A stretch of DNA of 64,000 nucleotides from Rhodocyclaceae bacterium (GTDB lineage: Bacteria > Pseudomonadota > Gammaproteobacteria > Burkholderiales > Rhodocyclaceae), in contig JACFMQ010000007.1 of the NCBI GenBank assembly GCA_019455325.1, positions 124,001 through 188,000 of the forward strand, written 5' to 3'. Both the position numbers and the translations under genes were made by a program. Positions 41,474 to 50,056 of the stretch are shown here, in pieces. Each line of letters opens with the position of its first letter. Position 1 is the stretch's first letter. The notes beneath the pieces are model-generated. The model saw only the letters and a list, made by a program, of their open reading frames with translations. It ran no database searches and was not told the origin of the DNA.

Positions 41474-41553
41474 GGCAGTCTCCTTGCGATATTGCGGCTT
41501 TCAACTTAGTAGCACGAGAGCACCAATACACCAAATCATTGCAGGATGACCTG

Positions 41554-43770
41554 TCAGAACATGTGCGAGACGCCGAGCCCGAGCGACCTGCCGCGCCCGG
41601 GCATGCCGATCCGCGCGTCGGAGCCGCCGGGGAAGTACGGGGCGATGTAGTAGCCGTACAGGTCGTATTGCTTGTCGAGCAGGTTGTCGGCCCAGACGTA
41701 GACCTCGGTGCCGCCTTCCCGGATGCCCAGGCGGAAGTCGAGCTTGTTGTAGGCCGCGAGGTCGAAGGTGTTCTGCGGGTCGGCCGCGCGCCGGCCGACG
41801 TAGCGGTTGGTCAGCCGGGCGTCGAGCACCGGGCTGCGCATGCCGAGCATGGGCGCGACGGCGCTGCGGTAGCTGACCGTCAGGCTGCCGCCCCAGCGCG
41901 GCGCCTCGGGAACGTCGTTGCCCTTGCGGGCGGTGCCGGCCGGCCCGTCGCCGCTGACGATCCGGGCCCGGGTGTAGGCCAGCCCGCCGGACAGCGACCA
42001 GCCGCCGCCGATCCGCCACTGCGCCTCGATTTCCAGGCCGCGGCTCTCGGTGTCGCGGTTCTCCTTGTCGGTGGCCATGGTCTGCGGGTTGAAGGCCAGC
42101 AGGTGGTCGTCCTCGACGCGGTTGAGGAACAGCGCGGCGTTGAGGCCGAGGCGCTGGTCGGCGCTCTCGTACTTGACGCCGGCCTCGTAGCTGTCGACCT
42201 TGGCCGGCCGGTAGGGCGCGTCCTCGGCGCCGGCGGTGAAGTTGATGCCCTCGTCGTCGAAGCCGCCGGTCTTGTAGCCGCGCGCGTAGACGCCGTAGAG
42301 GTTGGTCTGCGGGTTCAGCGCGTGGCTGAGGGCGAGCCGGCCGGTGGCGTAGTCGTCGGAGAGCCTTTGCGAATCCCAGGCTTCCCGGATCGGGCTGGCG
42401 TTGGTCGGGTCGGCCAGCCAGTGGGCCTTGTAGGTCTTCCGTTCCCAGGTGTAGCGGCCGCCCAGCGTCAGCTTCGTGGCGCGGGCTACGGGCAGGGTGA
42501 CTTCCCCGAACAGGGCGCGGGATTTCGTCGTGAATTTTCGCCGGGCGTCGGAGGCCGTGGGATTGTCCGGGTAGAAGGTGTCGTAGGAGTCGAAGCGGTC
42601 CAGCGAGCGGTCGGAATCGAGGAAGTTGCCGCCGACGACCCAGAACGTTTCGGCGCCGGGGAGGGACGACAGGCGCAGCTCGTGGTTGCCGACCTTTTCC
42701 TTGGTCAGGCTGTTCCACATCGCGTCGGGTTCGAAGCCGAGCAGGCGGGTGTAGGTCCGGCCCTCGTAGATGGGCGTGGTGCTGCGGTGGTTCGTCCGCG
42801 CGTAGCCGGTGAGGAGGGTCATTTCGGTACGCTCGAAGCGGTGCGTCAGCTCGGCGTTGTAGCGGTCGACGGCGCGGCGGTTCGCCTCGCTGCCGGGCGG
42901 GATGCTGCTGTGCGGCTCGCTGCCGTAGGGATGCAGGGTGTAGATCCAGTCGCGGTCCTTCTGGACCTCGCGGCCGGCGCTGAAATTCAGGCGGGTGGCG
43001 GGGGCGACGTCCCACTGCAGGCTGGCGCGGGCGCTGAGTTCGCGCGGCTCGGCCAGCGGGTCGCCGTCGCGGTCGTTGCGGATGTAGCTGTCCATGCCGC
43101 TGCCGCGGATCGCCAGGCGCGCCGCCACGGTGTCGGAGAGCGGCCCGCTGATCACGCCTTCGAGCAGGCGCTGGCGGTCTTCGCCGATTTCCGCCCGCAC
43201 CTGTCCTTCCAGCCAGCGCGTCGGCCGGCGGGTGACGATGTTGACCGCCCCGGCCTCGGAGTTGCGCCCGAACAGGGTGCCCTGCGGGCCTTTCAGGACC
43301 TCCACGCGCTCGACGTCGAGGACGTTGAGCGTGGCGTTCGACGCCGACATGGGCATGCCGTCGACGTTGATGACGACGGAGGTGTCGTCGCCGCTGACCT
43401 TCTGCAGCGCGCCGACGCCGCGCATCCGCAGCGTGGTGTTGGCGGTGCCCATATTCACGACGAAATCGAGCGAGGGAACCTGCCGCAGCACGTCCTCCAG
43501 GCTGTGCAGCCGGCGCGCCTCGGCCTCGTCGCCGCCGATCGTGGAGATGCTGAAGGGAAGATCACGGGCCAGCTCTTCCGAGCGCCGGGCGGTGACGGTC
43601 ACCGGGCGGAGCTCCTGTTCGTCGGCGGCGCGGGCGCCGGCCGGCGCGGCATCGGCGGCGGCGACGGCGGCCGGCGCGAAGGCAAGAAGCAGGGCGGCGT
43701 ACAGCGTGCCTCCGGCGAAGGGCGCGGGCTTTCCGGCGCGGCGTCCGTGGGGTCTGGCGGTTTGCGGCAT
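41554..43770 (-). CDS. TonB-dependent outer-membrane receptor 4
   Basis: 738 residues. The N-terminal signal region ends AAVAAADA; LRPVTVTARR is the TonB-box region, MRGVGALQKVSGDDTSVVIN and VEVLKGPQGTLFGRNSEAG mark the plug, and the barrel ends LGLGVSHMF. It belongs to the same subfamily as receptors 1 and 2. It is divergent from AraC 4 across the composite element at 43817-43874, 47 bases from its start, so Fur and a PchR-like protein should control it. No transporter genes follow it; it may feed the ABC systems elsewhere in the window. Confidence 0.93.
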   Translation of the reverse strand: MPQTARPHGRRAGKPAPFAGGTLYAALLLAFAPAAVAAADAAPAGARAADEQELRPVTVTARRSEELARDLPFSISTIGGDEAEARRLHSLEDVLRQVPSLDFVVNMGTANTTLRMRGVGALQKVSGDDTSVVINVDGMPMSASNATLNVLDVERVEVLKGPQGTLFGRNSEAGAVNIVTRRPTRWLEGQVRAEIGEDRQRLLEGVISGPLSDTVAARLAIRGSGMDSYIRNDRDGDPLAEPRELSARASLQWDVAPATRLNFSAGREVQKDRDWIYTLHPYGSEPHSSIPPGSEANRRAVDRYNAELTHRFERTEMTLLTGYARTNHRSTTPIYEGRTYTRLLGFEPDAMWNSLTKEKVGNHELRLSSLPGAETFWVVGGNFLDSDRSLDRFDSYDTFYPDNPTASDARRKFTTKSRALFGEVTLPVARATKLTLGGRYTWERKTYKAHWLADPTNASPIREAWDSQRLSDDYATGRLALSHALNPQTNLYGVYARGYKTGGFDDEGINFTAGAEDAPYRPAKVDSYEAGVKYESADQRLGLNAALFLNRVEDDHLLAFNPQTMATDKENRDTESRGLEIEAQWRIGGGWSLSGGLAYTRARIVSGDGPAGTARKGNDVPEAPRWGGSLTVSYRSAVAPMLGMRSPVLDARLTNRYVGRRAADPQNTFDLAAYNKLDFRLGIREGGTEVYVWADNLLDKQYDLYGYYIAPYFPGGSDARIGMPGRGRSLGLGVSHMF

Positions 43771-43816
43771 GGTCTTTTCCGAAAGGGTGGGTTTGTCAGG
43801 TCGTGCCGCTGTCGAT

Positions 43817-43874
43817 GATAATAATTCTTGTTTTTGGCTCTACCCGGATCGATGCCGGCAGTGTCCGATTCGGT
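43817..43874 (-). promoter_or_regulatory. Composite Fur-box/AraC operator, copy 4
   Basis: GATAATAATTCTTGTTTTTG, then TACCCGGATCGATGCCGG and TCCGATTCGGT at the same spacing as the other three copies. It lies between divergent receptor 4 and AraC 4. The left palindrome arm is the most diverged of the set. Confidence 0.75.
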
Positions 43875-43893
43875 TTTTTTCGAGGAGCGCAGG

Positions 43894-44832
43894 ATGAGCG
43901 AAGGGCTTGCCGGCACGGCCGGAGAAATGCTGGCGTCGGCGCTGCTGTTCGATGCGTCGGCCCTCAACGCGCGGCCCGGCGACCGCTGCCGTCTGAAGAC
44001 CGTGCCGATCCAGGACGGCGTCGAGCTGCAGCTATGGGAAGGCTCTTTCGCCGCGCCGTGGCAGATGAGCATCCTCGACGACAGCGAGCGCATCCACTTC
44101 ACCTGGGTCGTCGAGGGCTCGGCCCGGATGGAACTGGGCGGCGGGCGGCTCGCCGGCGAGCGCGAGGCCGTCTCCGGCGCCGGCGTGATCCATTCCTGCC
44201 CCGGCGAGAAGGGCCGGTTCCGGCAGCACGGGGACTATTCGAGCGTCGTCGTCATGGTCCGGCCGGACGTGCTGCTCGGCTGGAGCGAGGTGGCGGCGAC
44301 CGAACTGCAGGAGACGGTGCGCCGGGGCCGGTGCTACGTCGATGGGGTCAGGGGGGCCGAGCTGCAGGCCGCCGCCTGGCATCTGCATCGCGCGCTGGGC
44401 GCGACGGACGGGGCGGACCGCAACAGCCTGGAACTCCAGGCGCGGGGCCTGAGCTTCGTGGCCGCGTTCCTGGAAGGGGCCAATTTCCCGCTGGCGGCAT
44501 CCCTGTCCGGCGCCGAGAAGATCCGCCTGAAACGGGCGCGCGACATCCTGCTCGCCAACCTGGCCAAGGCGCCGACCCTGGCCGCGCTGGCCGCCGCCAG
44601 CGGCCTCAGCCTGATCCGCCTGAAGCGCGGCTTCCGCGCGCTGTTCGGCAACAGCGTCTACGGGCTGTTCATGCGGGAACGCATGCACGAGGCCCGCCGC
44701 CGCCTGTGCCGCGGCGAAGCGGTGATCCGGGTCGCCGCCGATCTCGGCTATACCAACGCCAGCCATTTCGCCGCCGCGTTCCGCAAGCAGTTCGGCGTCA
44801 ATCCGGCGGTACTGAAGCGCGGGCGGAACTGA
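43894..44832 (+). CDS. AraC-family regulator 4 (PchR-like)
   Basis: 312 residues from ATG 43894, preceded by GAGGAG at 8-base spacing; upstream in-frame starts lie in the operator and are rejected. The C-terminal domain reads LAAASGLSLIRLKRGFRALFG and VAADLGYTNASHFAAAFRKQFGVNPAVLK, close to AraC 3. It should bind the adjacent palindrome and activate receptor 4 in response to its ligand. It ends directly against the stop codon of AraC 5 on the other strand (TGA then TCA, no gap), a tail-to-tail pair. Confidence 0.9.
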   Translation: MSEGLAGTAGEMLASALLFDASALNARPGDRCRLKTVPIQDGVELQLWEGSFAAPWQMSILDDSERIHFTWVVEGSARMELGGGRLAGEREAVSGAGVIHSCPGEKGRFRQHGDYSSVVVMVRPDVLLGWSEVAATELQETVRRGRCYVDGVRGAELQAAAWHLHRALGATDGADRNSLELQARGLSFVAAFLEGANFPLAASLSGAEKIRLKRARDILLANLAKAPTLAALAAASGLSLIRLKRGFRALFGNSVYGLFMRERMHEARRRLCRGEAVIRVAADLGYTNASHFAAAFRKQFGVNPAVLKRGRN

Positions 44833-45825
44833 TCAGCGCAGGCCGTCGCGGAAGCGCGCCGGCGACTGGCCGTAGCGGCGGCGGAAATGCCGCGCCAGGT
44901 GGCTGCCGCTGGCAAAGCCGCAGCGGCCGGCGATCTCGCCGATGCCGTCCTCGGTCTGCCGCAGCAGCCGGGCCGCTTCCGCCAGCCGGCAATGGATCAC
45001 GTAGGCATAGACGCTTTCGCCGAACAGGGCGGGGAAGGCTTCCTTCAGCAGGCGCGCGCCGATGCCGGCGGCCTCGGCGATGCCGGCGACCTGCAGGGGC
45101 TGGCGCGCATTCCGTTCGATGAAGCCGCGGGCGGCGAGCAGGGCGCGGCGCTGCCGGGCGGAAAGCCGGAGGGCGCCGGCCGGCAGCGCCGCGGCGTCGG
45201 CCAGGGGCGGCGTGCGCAGGCCGAGCAGGACCCGGTGCAGCATCTGCAGGGCGGTGCATTCGACCTGCAGCGCGTCGAGCGGGTCGACGGGCAGGCCGGC
45301 GTCGATCAGCGACTCGGTCTGCGCGCGCTGGGCGGCGTCCATGGGCAGGCGCGCCACCCAGGCCCGCGCCCTGGGGTGGGGGAAGAGCGCCAGGCCGCCG
45401 TGGGCGACCGGCGGCTGGCCTTCGGCCAGCAGGCGCAGATGCGAGCGGAATTGCAGGATCGCCGCCCGGAAGCGCGTGTGGGCGGGAATGAAGTCGATGC
45501 CGTCGAAGCGTTCCCAGGACCAGCTCAGATAGCAGTGGCCGCCGGCGAAGGGGCAGGGCGCGGTCTGTCCCGGCTGGCTGCCCATGGCGAAATAGCCGTC
45601 CCCTTCGGCCACCAGCGCGAGCGAGAGATGGGGGCCGACGCGCGTGCGCATGGCGATTTCGCCCTGCGTTTCGCCATCGACCACGGCCAGCCGCAGGCTG
45701 TCGCCGATCGCGCCGAAGCGGATGCCGCTCAGGGCGAAGTGGGAACTCACCGCCGGCGCGTCGCCGGCCAGCGGATTGGGCTGCATGGCCGGTCTCGGCA
45801 GGGGCGTGGCAATCGGCTTGGCCAT
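44833..45825 (-). CDS. AraC-family regulator 5 (YbtA-like)
   Basis: About 330 residues from ATG 45825; ATG 45882 is in frame but lies in the Fur-like site, and ATG 45786 is also possible. C-terminal domain: IAEAAGIGARLLKEAFPALFG and IAGRCGFASGSHLARHFRRRYG, ending SPARFRDGL. It differs from the other four AraC proteins and is divergent from a FyuA-like receptor, as in yersiniabactin loci where YbtA activates fyuA. The intergenic region holds a Fur-like box and two direct repeats suited to AraC-protein binding. Confidence 0.87.
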   Translation of the reverse strand: MAKPIATPLPRPAMQPNPLAGDAPAVSSHFALSGIRFGAIGDSLRLAVVDGETQGEIAMRTRVGPHLSLALVAEGDGYFAMGSQPGQTAPCPFAGGHCYLSWSWERFDGIDFIPAHTRFRAAILQFRSHLRLLAEGQPPVAHGGLALFPHPRARAWVARLPMDAAQRAQTESLIDAGLPVDPLDALQVECTALQMLHRVLLGLRTPPLADAAALPAGALRLSARQRRALLAARGFIERNARQPLQVAGIAEAAGIGARLLKEAFPALFGESVYAYVIHCRLAEAARLLRQTEDGIGEIAGRCGFASGSHLARHFRRRYGQSPARFRDGLR

Positions 45826-45851
45826 GGCGCGGCGGTGTCCGGTGCGGTGGA

Positions 45852-45907
45852 AATGAGAATTCTTATTATATATACGGATCATGCTCCGATCCGGCGGATC
45901 GTGCTCC
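45852..45907 (+). promoter_or_regulatory. Fur-like box and 20-bp spaced direct repeats in front of the FyuA-like receptor
   Basis: AATGAGAATTCTTATTATATA at 45852-45872 resembles a Fur box. CGGATCRTGCTCC occurs at 45875-45887 and 45895-45907, starts 20 bp apart (about two helical turns), as expected for a dimeric AraC-type activator such as YbtA. It lies between divergent AraC 5 and receptor 5 (ATG 45972). Confidence 0.65.
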
Positions 45908-45971
45908 CGGCCGCGCCGGCTGCCGCCCTAAGCTGCGCCCGACCGCATTTCATCCGCCAGGAGCCATTGCC

Positions 45972-47957
45972 ATGAATCCCGTTTCCCGCTGCCTTGCCGC
46001 CGCGTTCGCCTGTGCCGCCTGCCAGGCGCTCGCCGCCGATCCGGAGACGACGCTCGGCGACGTCGAGGTCACCGCCAACAAGCGCCAGCAGGCGAGTTTC
46101 GACGTTGCCGCCGGCGTCAGCGTGCGCACCGGCGAGGCCCTCGAACGGGCCGGCGTCGAGGCCACGGACCGGCTCGACGCCGCCTTCCCCGAACTGGCCT
46201 CGATGGGTCGCAGCAGCCGCGTCTACAACAACATGACCGTGCGCGGCATCGGTTCCGCCGATTTCTACGGGCCGGCCGTGGCGCTGTACGTGGACGGCGT
46301 GCCGCAACTGCCCCACGCCTATGCCCAGTCGCTGCTCGACGTGGACCGCGTCGAACTGCTGAAGGGGCCGCAGGGCGCGATCTACGGGCGCGGCGCCCTG
46401 GGCGGCGTGATCAACGTCGAAAGCCGGCGGCCCGGCAGCCAGGCCACCGGCTGGACGAACGTCCAGTTCCACGACGGCGGCCACCGCCTGACGGCGGGCG
46501 CCGACAGCGGCTTCGGTCCCTCGGGCCTGGCCATCCAGGCCAGCCTGACGGACCAGCGCGACGGCGGTTCGCTGGACGATCCCGGCCGCGGCATGCGCGA
46601 CGTGGACGACCGCCGGACCACCGGCGGCCGGCTGGCCCTGCACTACCTCGCGCCCGCCGTGCCCCTGGAGCTGCGCCTGCGCGCGGGCAGCGAACGCTAC
46701 CGCTCGCACGAGGAGTACTACGTTCCCTTCTCGCCCCTGTCGCGCAGTGCGGTGCTGCCCGTGGCCACGCGCCCGTCGCTGACGCGCACGGTGGACGACG
46801 CGGCGCTGGATCTGCGCTACGAGATCGACGAACGCTGGTCCTTCGCCGGCGTGCTGGCGCGGCAGAAGGTGGACCTCGAGCGGACCATCGGCACCTACGG
46901 CATGGAGACGCCCGAGCAGCAGCGCAGCGATTTCGTCGAACTGCGCTTCGCCTACCGCGGCGCCGGCGTCGATGCCCTGTTCGGCCTTTCTTCCCAGCGG
47001 CTGGGCTTCGACCGCCAGGTCGGCAGCTTCGCCTGGGGGCCGATGACGATGGGCGCCGCCCGTTCGGAGAACGACGTCCTGCACCGGGCGGTGTTCGCCG
47101 ACGGCGCCTGGCGCTTCGCCGAACGCTGGGAGCTGGGCGCCGGCCTGCGCTGGGCCAGCGAGCGGGCGGAGGTGGACATGCAGCGCAGCGGCGGCACGCC
47201 GGGCACCGACGTTACCTACGCCAACGACCGGCGCTTCACGGCCGTCACGCCGCGGCTGGCGCTGGCCTTCCTGCCCGATGCGCAGCAGCGTTTCTTCGCC
47301 GGCGTCGGCCGTGGCTTCAAGCCTGGCGGCTTCAACAAGGCGGGCAGCGGCACGGCGGATTCGATTCCCTACGATTCCGAGACCTCCACCAGCGTCGAGG
47401 CCGGCTGGAAATGGCGCAGTGCCGACGCGCGGCAGCGGGTGGAATTGACCCTCTATCGCATCGACAGCGAGAAGGTGCAGGGCTGGGTCGGCCCCCTCGG
47501 CCTGCAGACCCTGTCCAATCTCGGCGACGGGCGCAGCCGGGGCGTCGAATTCCAATGGAGCGCCCGCATCGACGAGCGGCACGAACTGACGCTGGCCGGC
47601 ATGGTGAACGACAGCCGCTACCGGAGCGGCCCGCACGACGGCAAGCGCGTCGCCTACGCGCCGCGCCACAGCCTGAGCCTGGCCTGGAATGCGCGCCTGG
47701 GCGAGGGTGGCCGCTGGCGGCCGGGCGTCAGCCTGCGCCGGATCGGCGCGCATCATTTCGATCCGGACAATACCCTGCGCCAGGGTGCCTATACCGTGGC
47801 CGATGCCCAGCTCATGCGGGAGGTCGCCAGGGATACCGAGACCGGTCTCTACGGCAGGAACCTTGCGGACACGGAATATCGCGTCTATGCGGACAGCATC
47901 GGCGCCCAGCTCGGCGCCGGGCGCGAGGTCGGCGTCAAGCTGACCAGCCGCTTCTGA
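45972..47957 (+). CDS. FyuA-like TonB-dependent receptor (receptor 5)
   Basis: 661 residues. Signal peptide ends ACQALA; LGDVEVTANK is the TonB-box region. Motifs match my memory of FyuA, the yersiniabactin/pesticin receptor: FYGPAVALYVDGVPQLP, LLDVDRVELLKGPQGAIYGR, WVGPLGLQTLSNLGDGRSRG, and HHFDPDNTLRQGAYTVADAQ near the end, closing KLTSRF. Length is close to FyuA (about 670). It is paired with a divergent YbtA-like AraC gene and followed 14 bases later by a PepSY membrane protein. Likely ligand: a yersiniabactin-like ferric chelate, taken onward by the YbtPQ-like pairs. Ligand identity is inferred from similarity only. Confidence 0.9.
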   Translation: MNPVSRCLAAAFACAACQALAADPETTLGDVEVTANKRQQASFDVAAGVSVRTGEALERAGVEATDRLDAAFPELASMGRSSRVYNNMTVRGIGSADFYGPAVALYVDGVPQLPHAYAQSLLDVDRVELLKGPQGAIYGRGALGGVINVESRRPGSQATGWTNVQFHDGGHRLTAGADSGFGPSGLAIQASLTDQRDGGSLDDPGRGMRDVDDRRTTGGRLALHYLAPAVPLELRLRAGSERYRSHEEYYVPFSPLSRSAVLPVATRPSLTRTVDDAALDLRYEIDERWSFAGVLARQKVDLERTIGTYGMETPEQQRSDFVELRFAYRGAGVDALFGLSSQRLGFDRQVGSFAWGPMTMGAARSENDVLHRAVFADGAWRFAERWELGAGLRWASERAEVDMQRSGGTPGTDVTYANDRRFTAVTPRLALAFLPDAQQRFFAGVGRGFKPGGFNKAGSGTADSIPYDSETSTSVEAGWKWRSADARQRVELTLYRIDSEKVQGWVGPLGLQTLSNLGDGRSRGVEFQWSARIDERHELTLAGMVNDSRYRSGPHDGKRVAYAPRHSLSLAWNARLGEGGRWRPGVSLRRIGAHHFDPDNTLRQGAYTVADAQLMREVARDTETGLYGRNLADTEYRVYADSIGAQLGAGREVGVKLTSRF

Positions 47958-47971
47958 GCGCCGCCGTGGCA

Positions 47972-49075
47972 ATGCCGGCCGTTTCGCGCGGGCGCGGCCC
48001 CGTCCTGGGCCGCGCCTGGCATCGCGCCCTGGCCTGGACGCTGGGCTTCGTCTTCATCCTGCAGGGCCTGAGCGGCAGCCTGCTGGTCGTCGCGCCGACG
48101 CTGGACGAGTGGCTGAACCCCGCCATCGCCGCGGCCGCGGGCAGCGAGGAGGCGCTGCTGCGCGCCGCCGACCGGCTGGAACGGGAGCGTCCGGACGGCA
48201 TCGGCATGGGCGTGCAGCGGGAAGGCGGCGACGGCAAGCTGCTGATCGCCTTCTGGCCGACGCCCGATCCGCACGTGCCGGGCGAGCGGCTCTACTGGCT
48301 CGCCCGCCTGCATCCGGACAGCGGCGAAAGTCTCGTCGAGCGTCCCTACGGGGCATGGCCGCAGGGACGCCTCGAACTGTTCGCCTTCGTGCATGCCATC
48401 CACACCAACCTGACCCTCGGCGCCATCGGCAAGTTCTTCCAGATCGGCGCCGCCGTCCTGCTCCTCCTCCTGCTGTGGAGCGGCGTGCGGACCTGGCTGG
48501 CGCGCCGCCGCGCGCTGCGCGGCAAGCCCGCCGATCGCATCCGCGACACCCGGTCCGGGCGCCTGCACCGCGGTCTCGGACTGGGAGCGGCCGCCATCCT
48601 CGCCCTGCTGCTGGCGAGCGGGATCGCCCTGCAGTTCGAGACCGTGCTCGACCGCTCCTTCGCCCTGCGCTCCGAGGATGCGGGAGAGCGGCGCCTGAGC
48701 CTGCGGCAGGCCTGGCAGGCGGCCAAGGCGCACTATCCGGACAGCCGGACGCGCCTGGTCATGGCGCCCTTCGTGCCGGGCGGCGCCTTCCGCGTGGATC
48801 TCATCCCGACGACCGGCCCGCGGGCGGGGGAAACCCAGGAACTGTTTCTGGACGCCCGTTCCGGGCAACTGCTGGCGGTGCGCAACGACGGCAGCCGGCG
48901 CGGCGCCGACGGCCTGGTCGCGCTGCTCGAACCGATCCACGGCGGTTCGCTGCTCGGCGCGGTCGGCGAACTGCTCGCCTTCCTGGCCGGCCTGGTGCCG
49001 GCGGCCATGCTGCTGAGCGGCTATCTCAATCGTCGCGCCTGGGGGGCCGGTGCGCCGGGGCTGCGTCGTCGATGA
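47972..49075 (+). CDS. PepSY-associated membrane protein (PiuB/FoxB-like)
   Basis: 367 residues with four transmembrane helices: ALAWTLGFVFILQGLSGSLL, IGAAVLLLLLLWSGVRTWL, AAAILALLLASGIALQF and a last one around LLAFLAGLVPAAMLLSGYL. Histidines on helices (AWHRALAWT, HAIHTNLTLG, LHRGLGLG) fit the haem-binding or reductase-like pattern of the PepSY-TM family. FoxB and PiuB relatives help release iron from siderophores at the inner membrane. It starts at ATG 47972 just after the receptor stop, so it is probably cotranscribed and completes the uptake route. Confidence 0.85.
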   Translation: MPAVSRGRGPVLGRAWHRALAWTLGFVFILQGLSGSLLVVAPTLDEWLNPAIAAAAGSEEALLRAADRLERERPDGIGMGVQREGGDGKLLIAFWPTPDPHVPGERLYWLARLHPDSGESLVERPYGAWPQGRLELFAFVHAIHTNLTLGAIGKFFQIGAAVLLLLLLWSGVRTWLARRRALRGKPADRIRDTRSGRLHRGLGLGAAAILALLLASGIALQFETVLDRSFALRSEDAGERRLSLRQAWQAAKAHYPDSRTRLVMAPFVPGGAFRVDLIPTTGPRAGETQELFLDARSGQLLAVRNDGSRRGADGLVALLEPIHGGSLLGAVGELLAFLAGLVPAAMLLSGYLNRRAWGAGAPGLRRR

Positions 49076-49102
49076 CGCGGGCGGGGCTGAAGACCGGAAG
49101 GG

Positions 49103-49987
49103 CTATCTGCCCGGCTTCGCGCCCGTCTCTCCCAGTAGGCCGCCGGCTTCCCGCTCGTCGAGTTCCAGCTTGGGCGTGGCTTTCCTGAGGCGCTTCTCGA
49201 CCGCCTTGATGTGCTCGGCGACGGGAATGTCTTCCGGCGGGGTGCCGCCGATGCGCTCGATGGCGTCGCGCACTTCCTTGCCCACCTGTTCGTGGGTCCG
49301 GATCGCCCGCGCCTGGTTGCGCACGCCGTCGCGGGCGAGCTTGTCGCGGGTCTGGGTCATGCGGAACTGGTTGGCGGCGAGTTCCGTGGCGTTCATGCGG
49401 TCGAGCAGCTTGTCCTTTTCCGGGATGCTCTTGCGCCGCTTGATGGCATCGCTCCCCAGTCCGCCGTAGAGGCCCTTGTAGCCGGCGTCGTGGAAGACGC
49501 CGAACATCCGGCTCTGCACGCCGGCATCCTGCGCGGCGCCGGAGAGGGCCTTGAATTCCTCGGCCGTCTGCTTGCGCAGTTCCAGCCGCTCCATGTCGGC
49601 GGCGGCCTGATCGTTCAGCTCCTGCCGGCGGGTCTGGACGGCGAAATACTTCTGGGCCTGGGCGATCTCGGGCTTGCGCGGGTCGCCGTTCTGGGCGATG
49701 AGATAGCAGGCAAAGCGGGAAAGGTGGTAATCCTCGACGGCTCTTTGGCTGCCCGATCCGAGGTCGACCATTTTGCCGGCGCCGGCAAAATGGTAGTCGG
49801 GGCGATTTCCCGATTGTTCACAAGAGGTTACCGCCCGTTCGACGGCCTGTTCGAAGCGCCGCCACTGGCTGTAGCCGAGGAGATTTTGCAGGTCGCGGGC
49901 GCTCCAGTATTCGGCGCCATGCTCGTTGGTCTGCTTGATGCCCTCGAAGGATTTGCCGCCCAGCGTGGGTAGTCGTTTGCGGCTCAT
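49103..49987 (-). CDS. dinD: DNA damage-inducible protein D
   Basis: 294 residues with the family's N-terminal pattern SFEGIKQTNEHGAEYWSARD and LLGYSQWRRFEQAVERA, the PDYHFAGAGKMVDLGSGSQR segment and VEDYHLSRFACYLIAQNGD. A helical C-terminal half follows (LNDQAAADMERLELRKQTAE, GYKGLYGGLG). DinD is an SOS-induced protein in Escherichia coli that counteracts RecA filaments. It is an isolated gene between two iron operons, so it may have been acquired separately. I did not find a clear LexA box in the short upstream region. Confidence 0.9.
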   Translation of the reverse strand: MSRKRLPTLGGKSFEGIKQTNEHGAEYWSARDLQNLLGYSQWRRFEQAVERAVTSCEQSGNRPDYHFAGAGKMVDLGSGSQRAVEDYHLSRFACYLIAQNGDPRKPEIAQAQKYFAVQTRRQELNDQAAADMERLELRKQTAEEFKALSGAAQDAGVQSRMFGVFHDAGYKGLYGGLGSDAIKRRKSIPEKDKLLDRMNATELAANQFRMTQTRDKLARDGVRNQARAIRTHEQVGKEVRDAIERIGGTPPEDIPVAEHIKAVEKRLRKATPKLELDEREAGGLLGETGAKPGR

Positions 49988-50056
49988 GTTCGCGCTCTCC
50001 AGTCATCGGTGCTGGAAATGATATACCAATGACATGAATCCGCGCCAACCCTCCGG

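Noticed and set aside
45879-47972. Long minus-strand open frame opposite the FyuA-like receptor
   Set aside because: The plus strand encodes a full receptor with signal peptide and plug motifs; the minus frame has no recognisable protein features.
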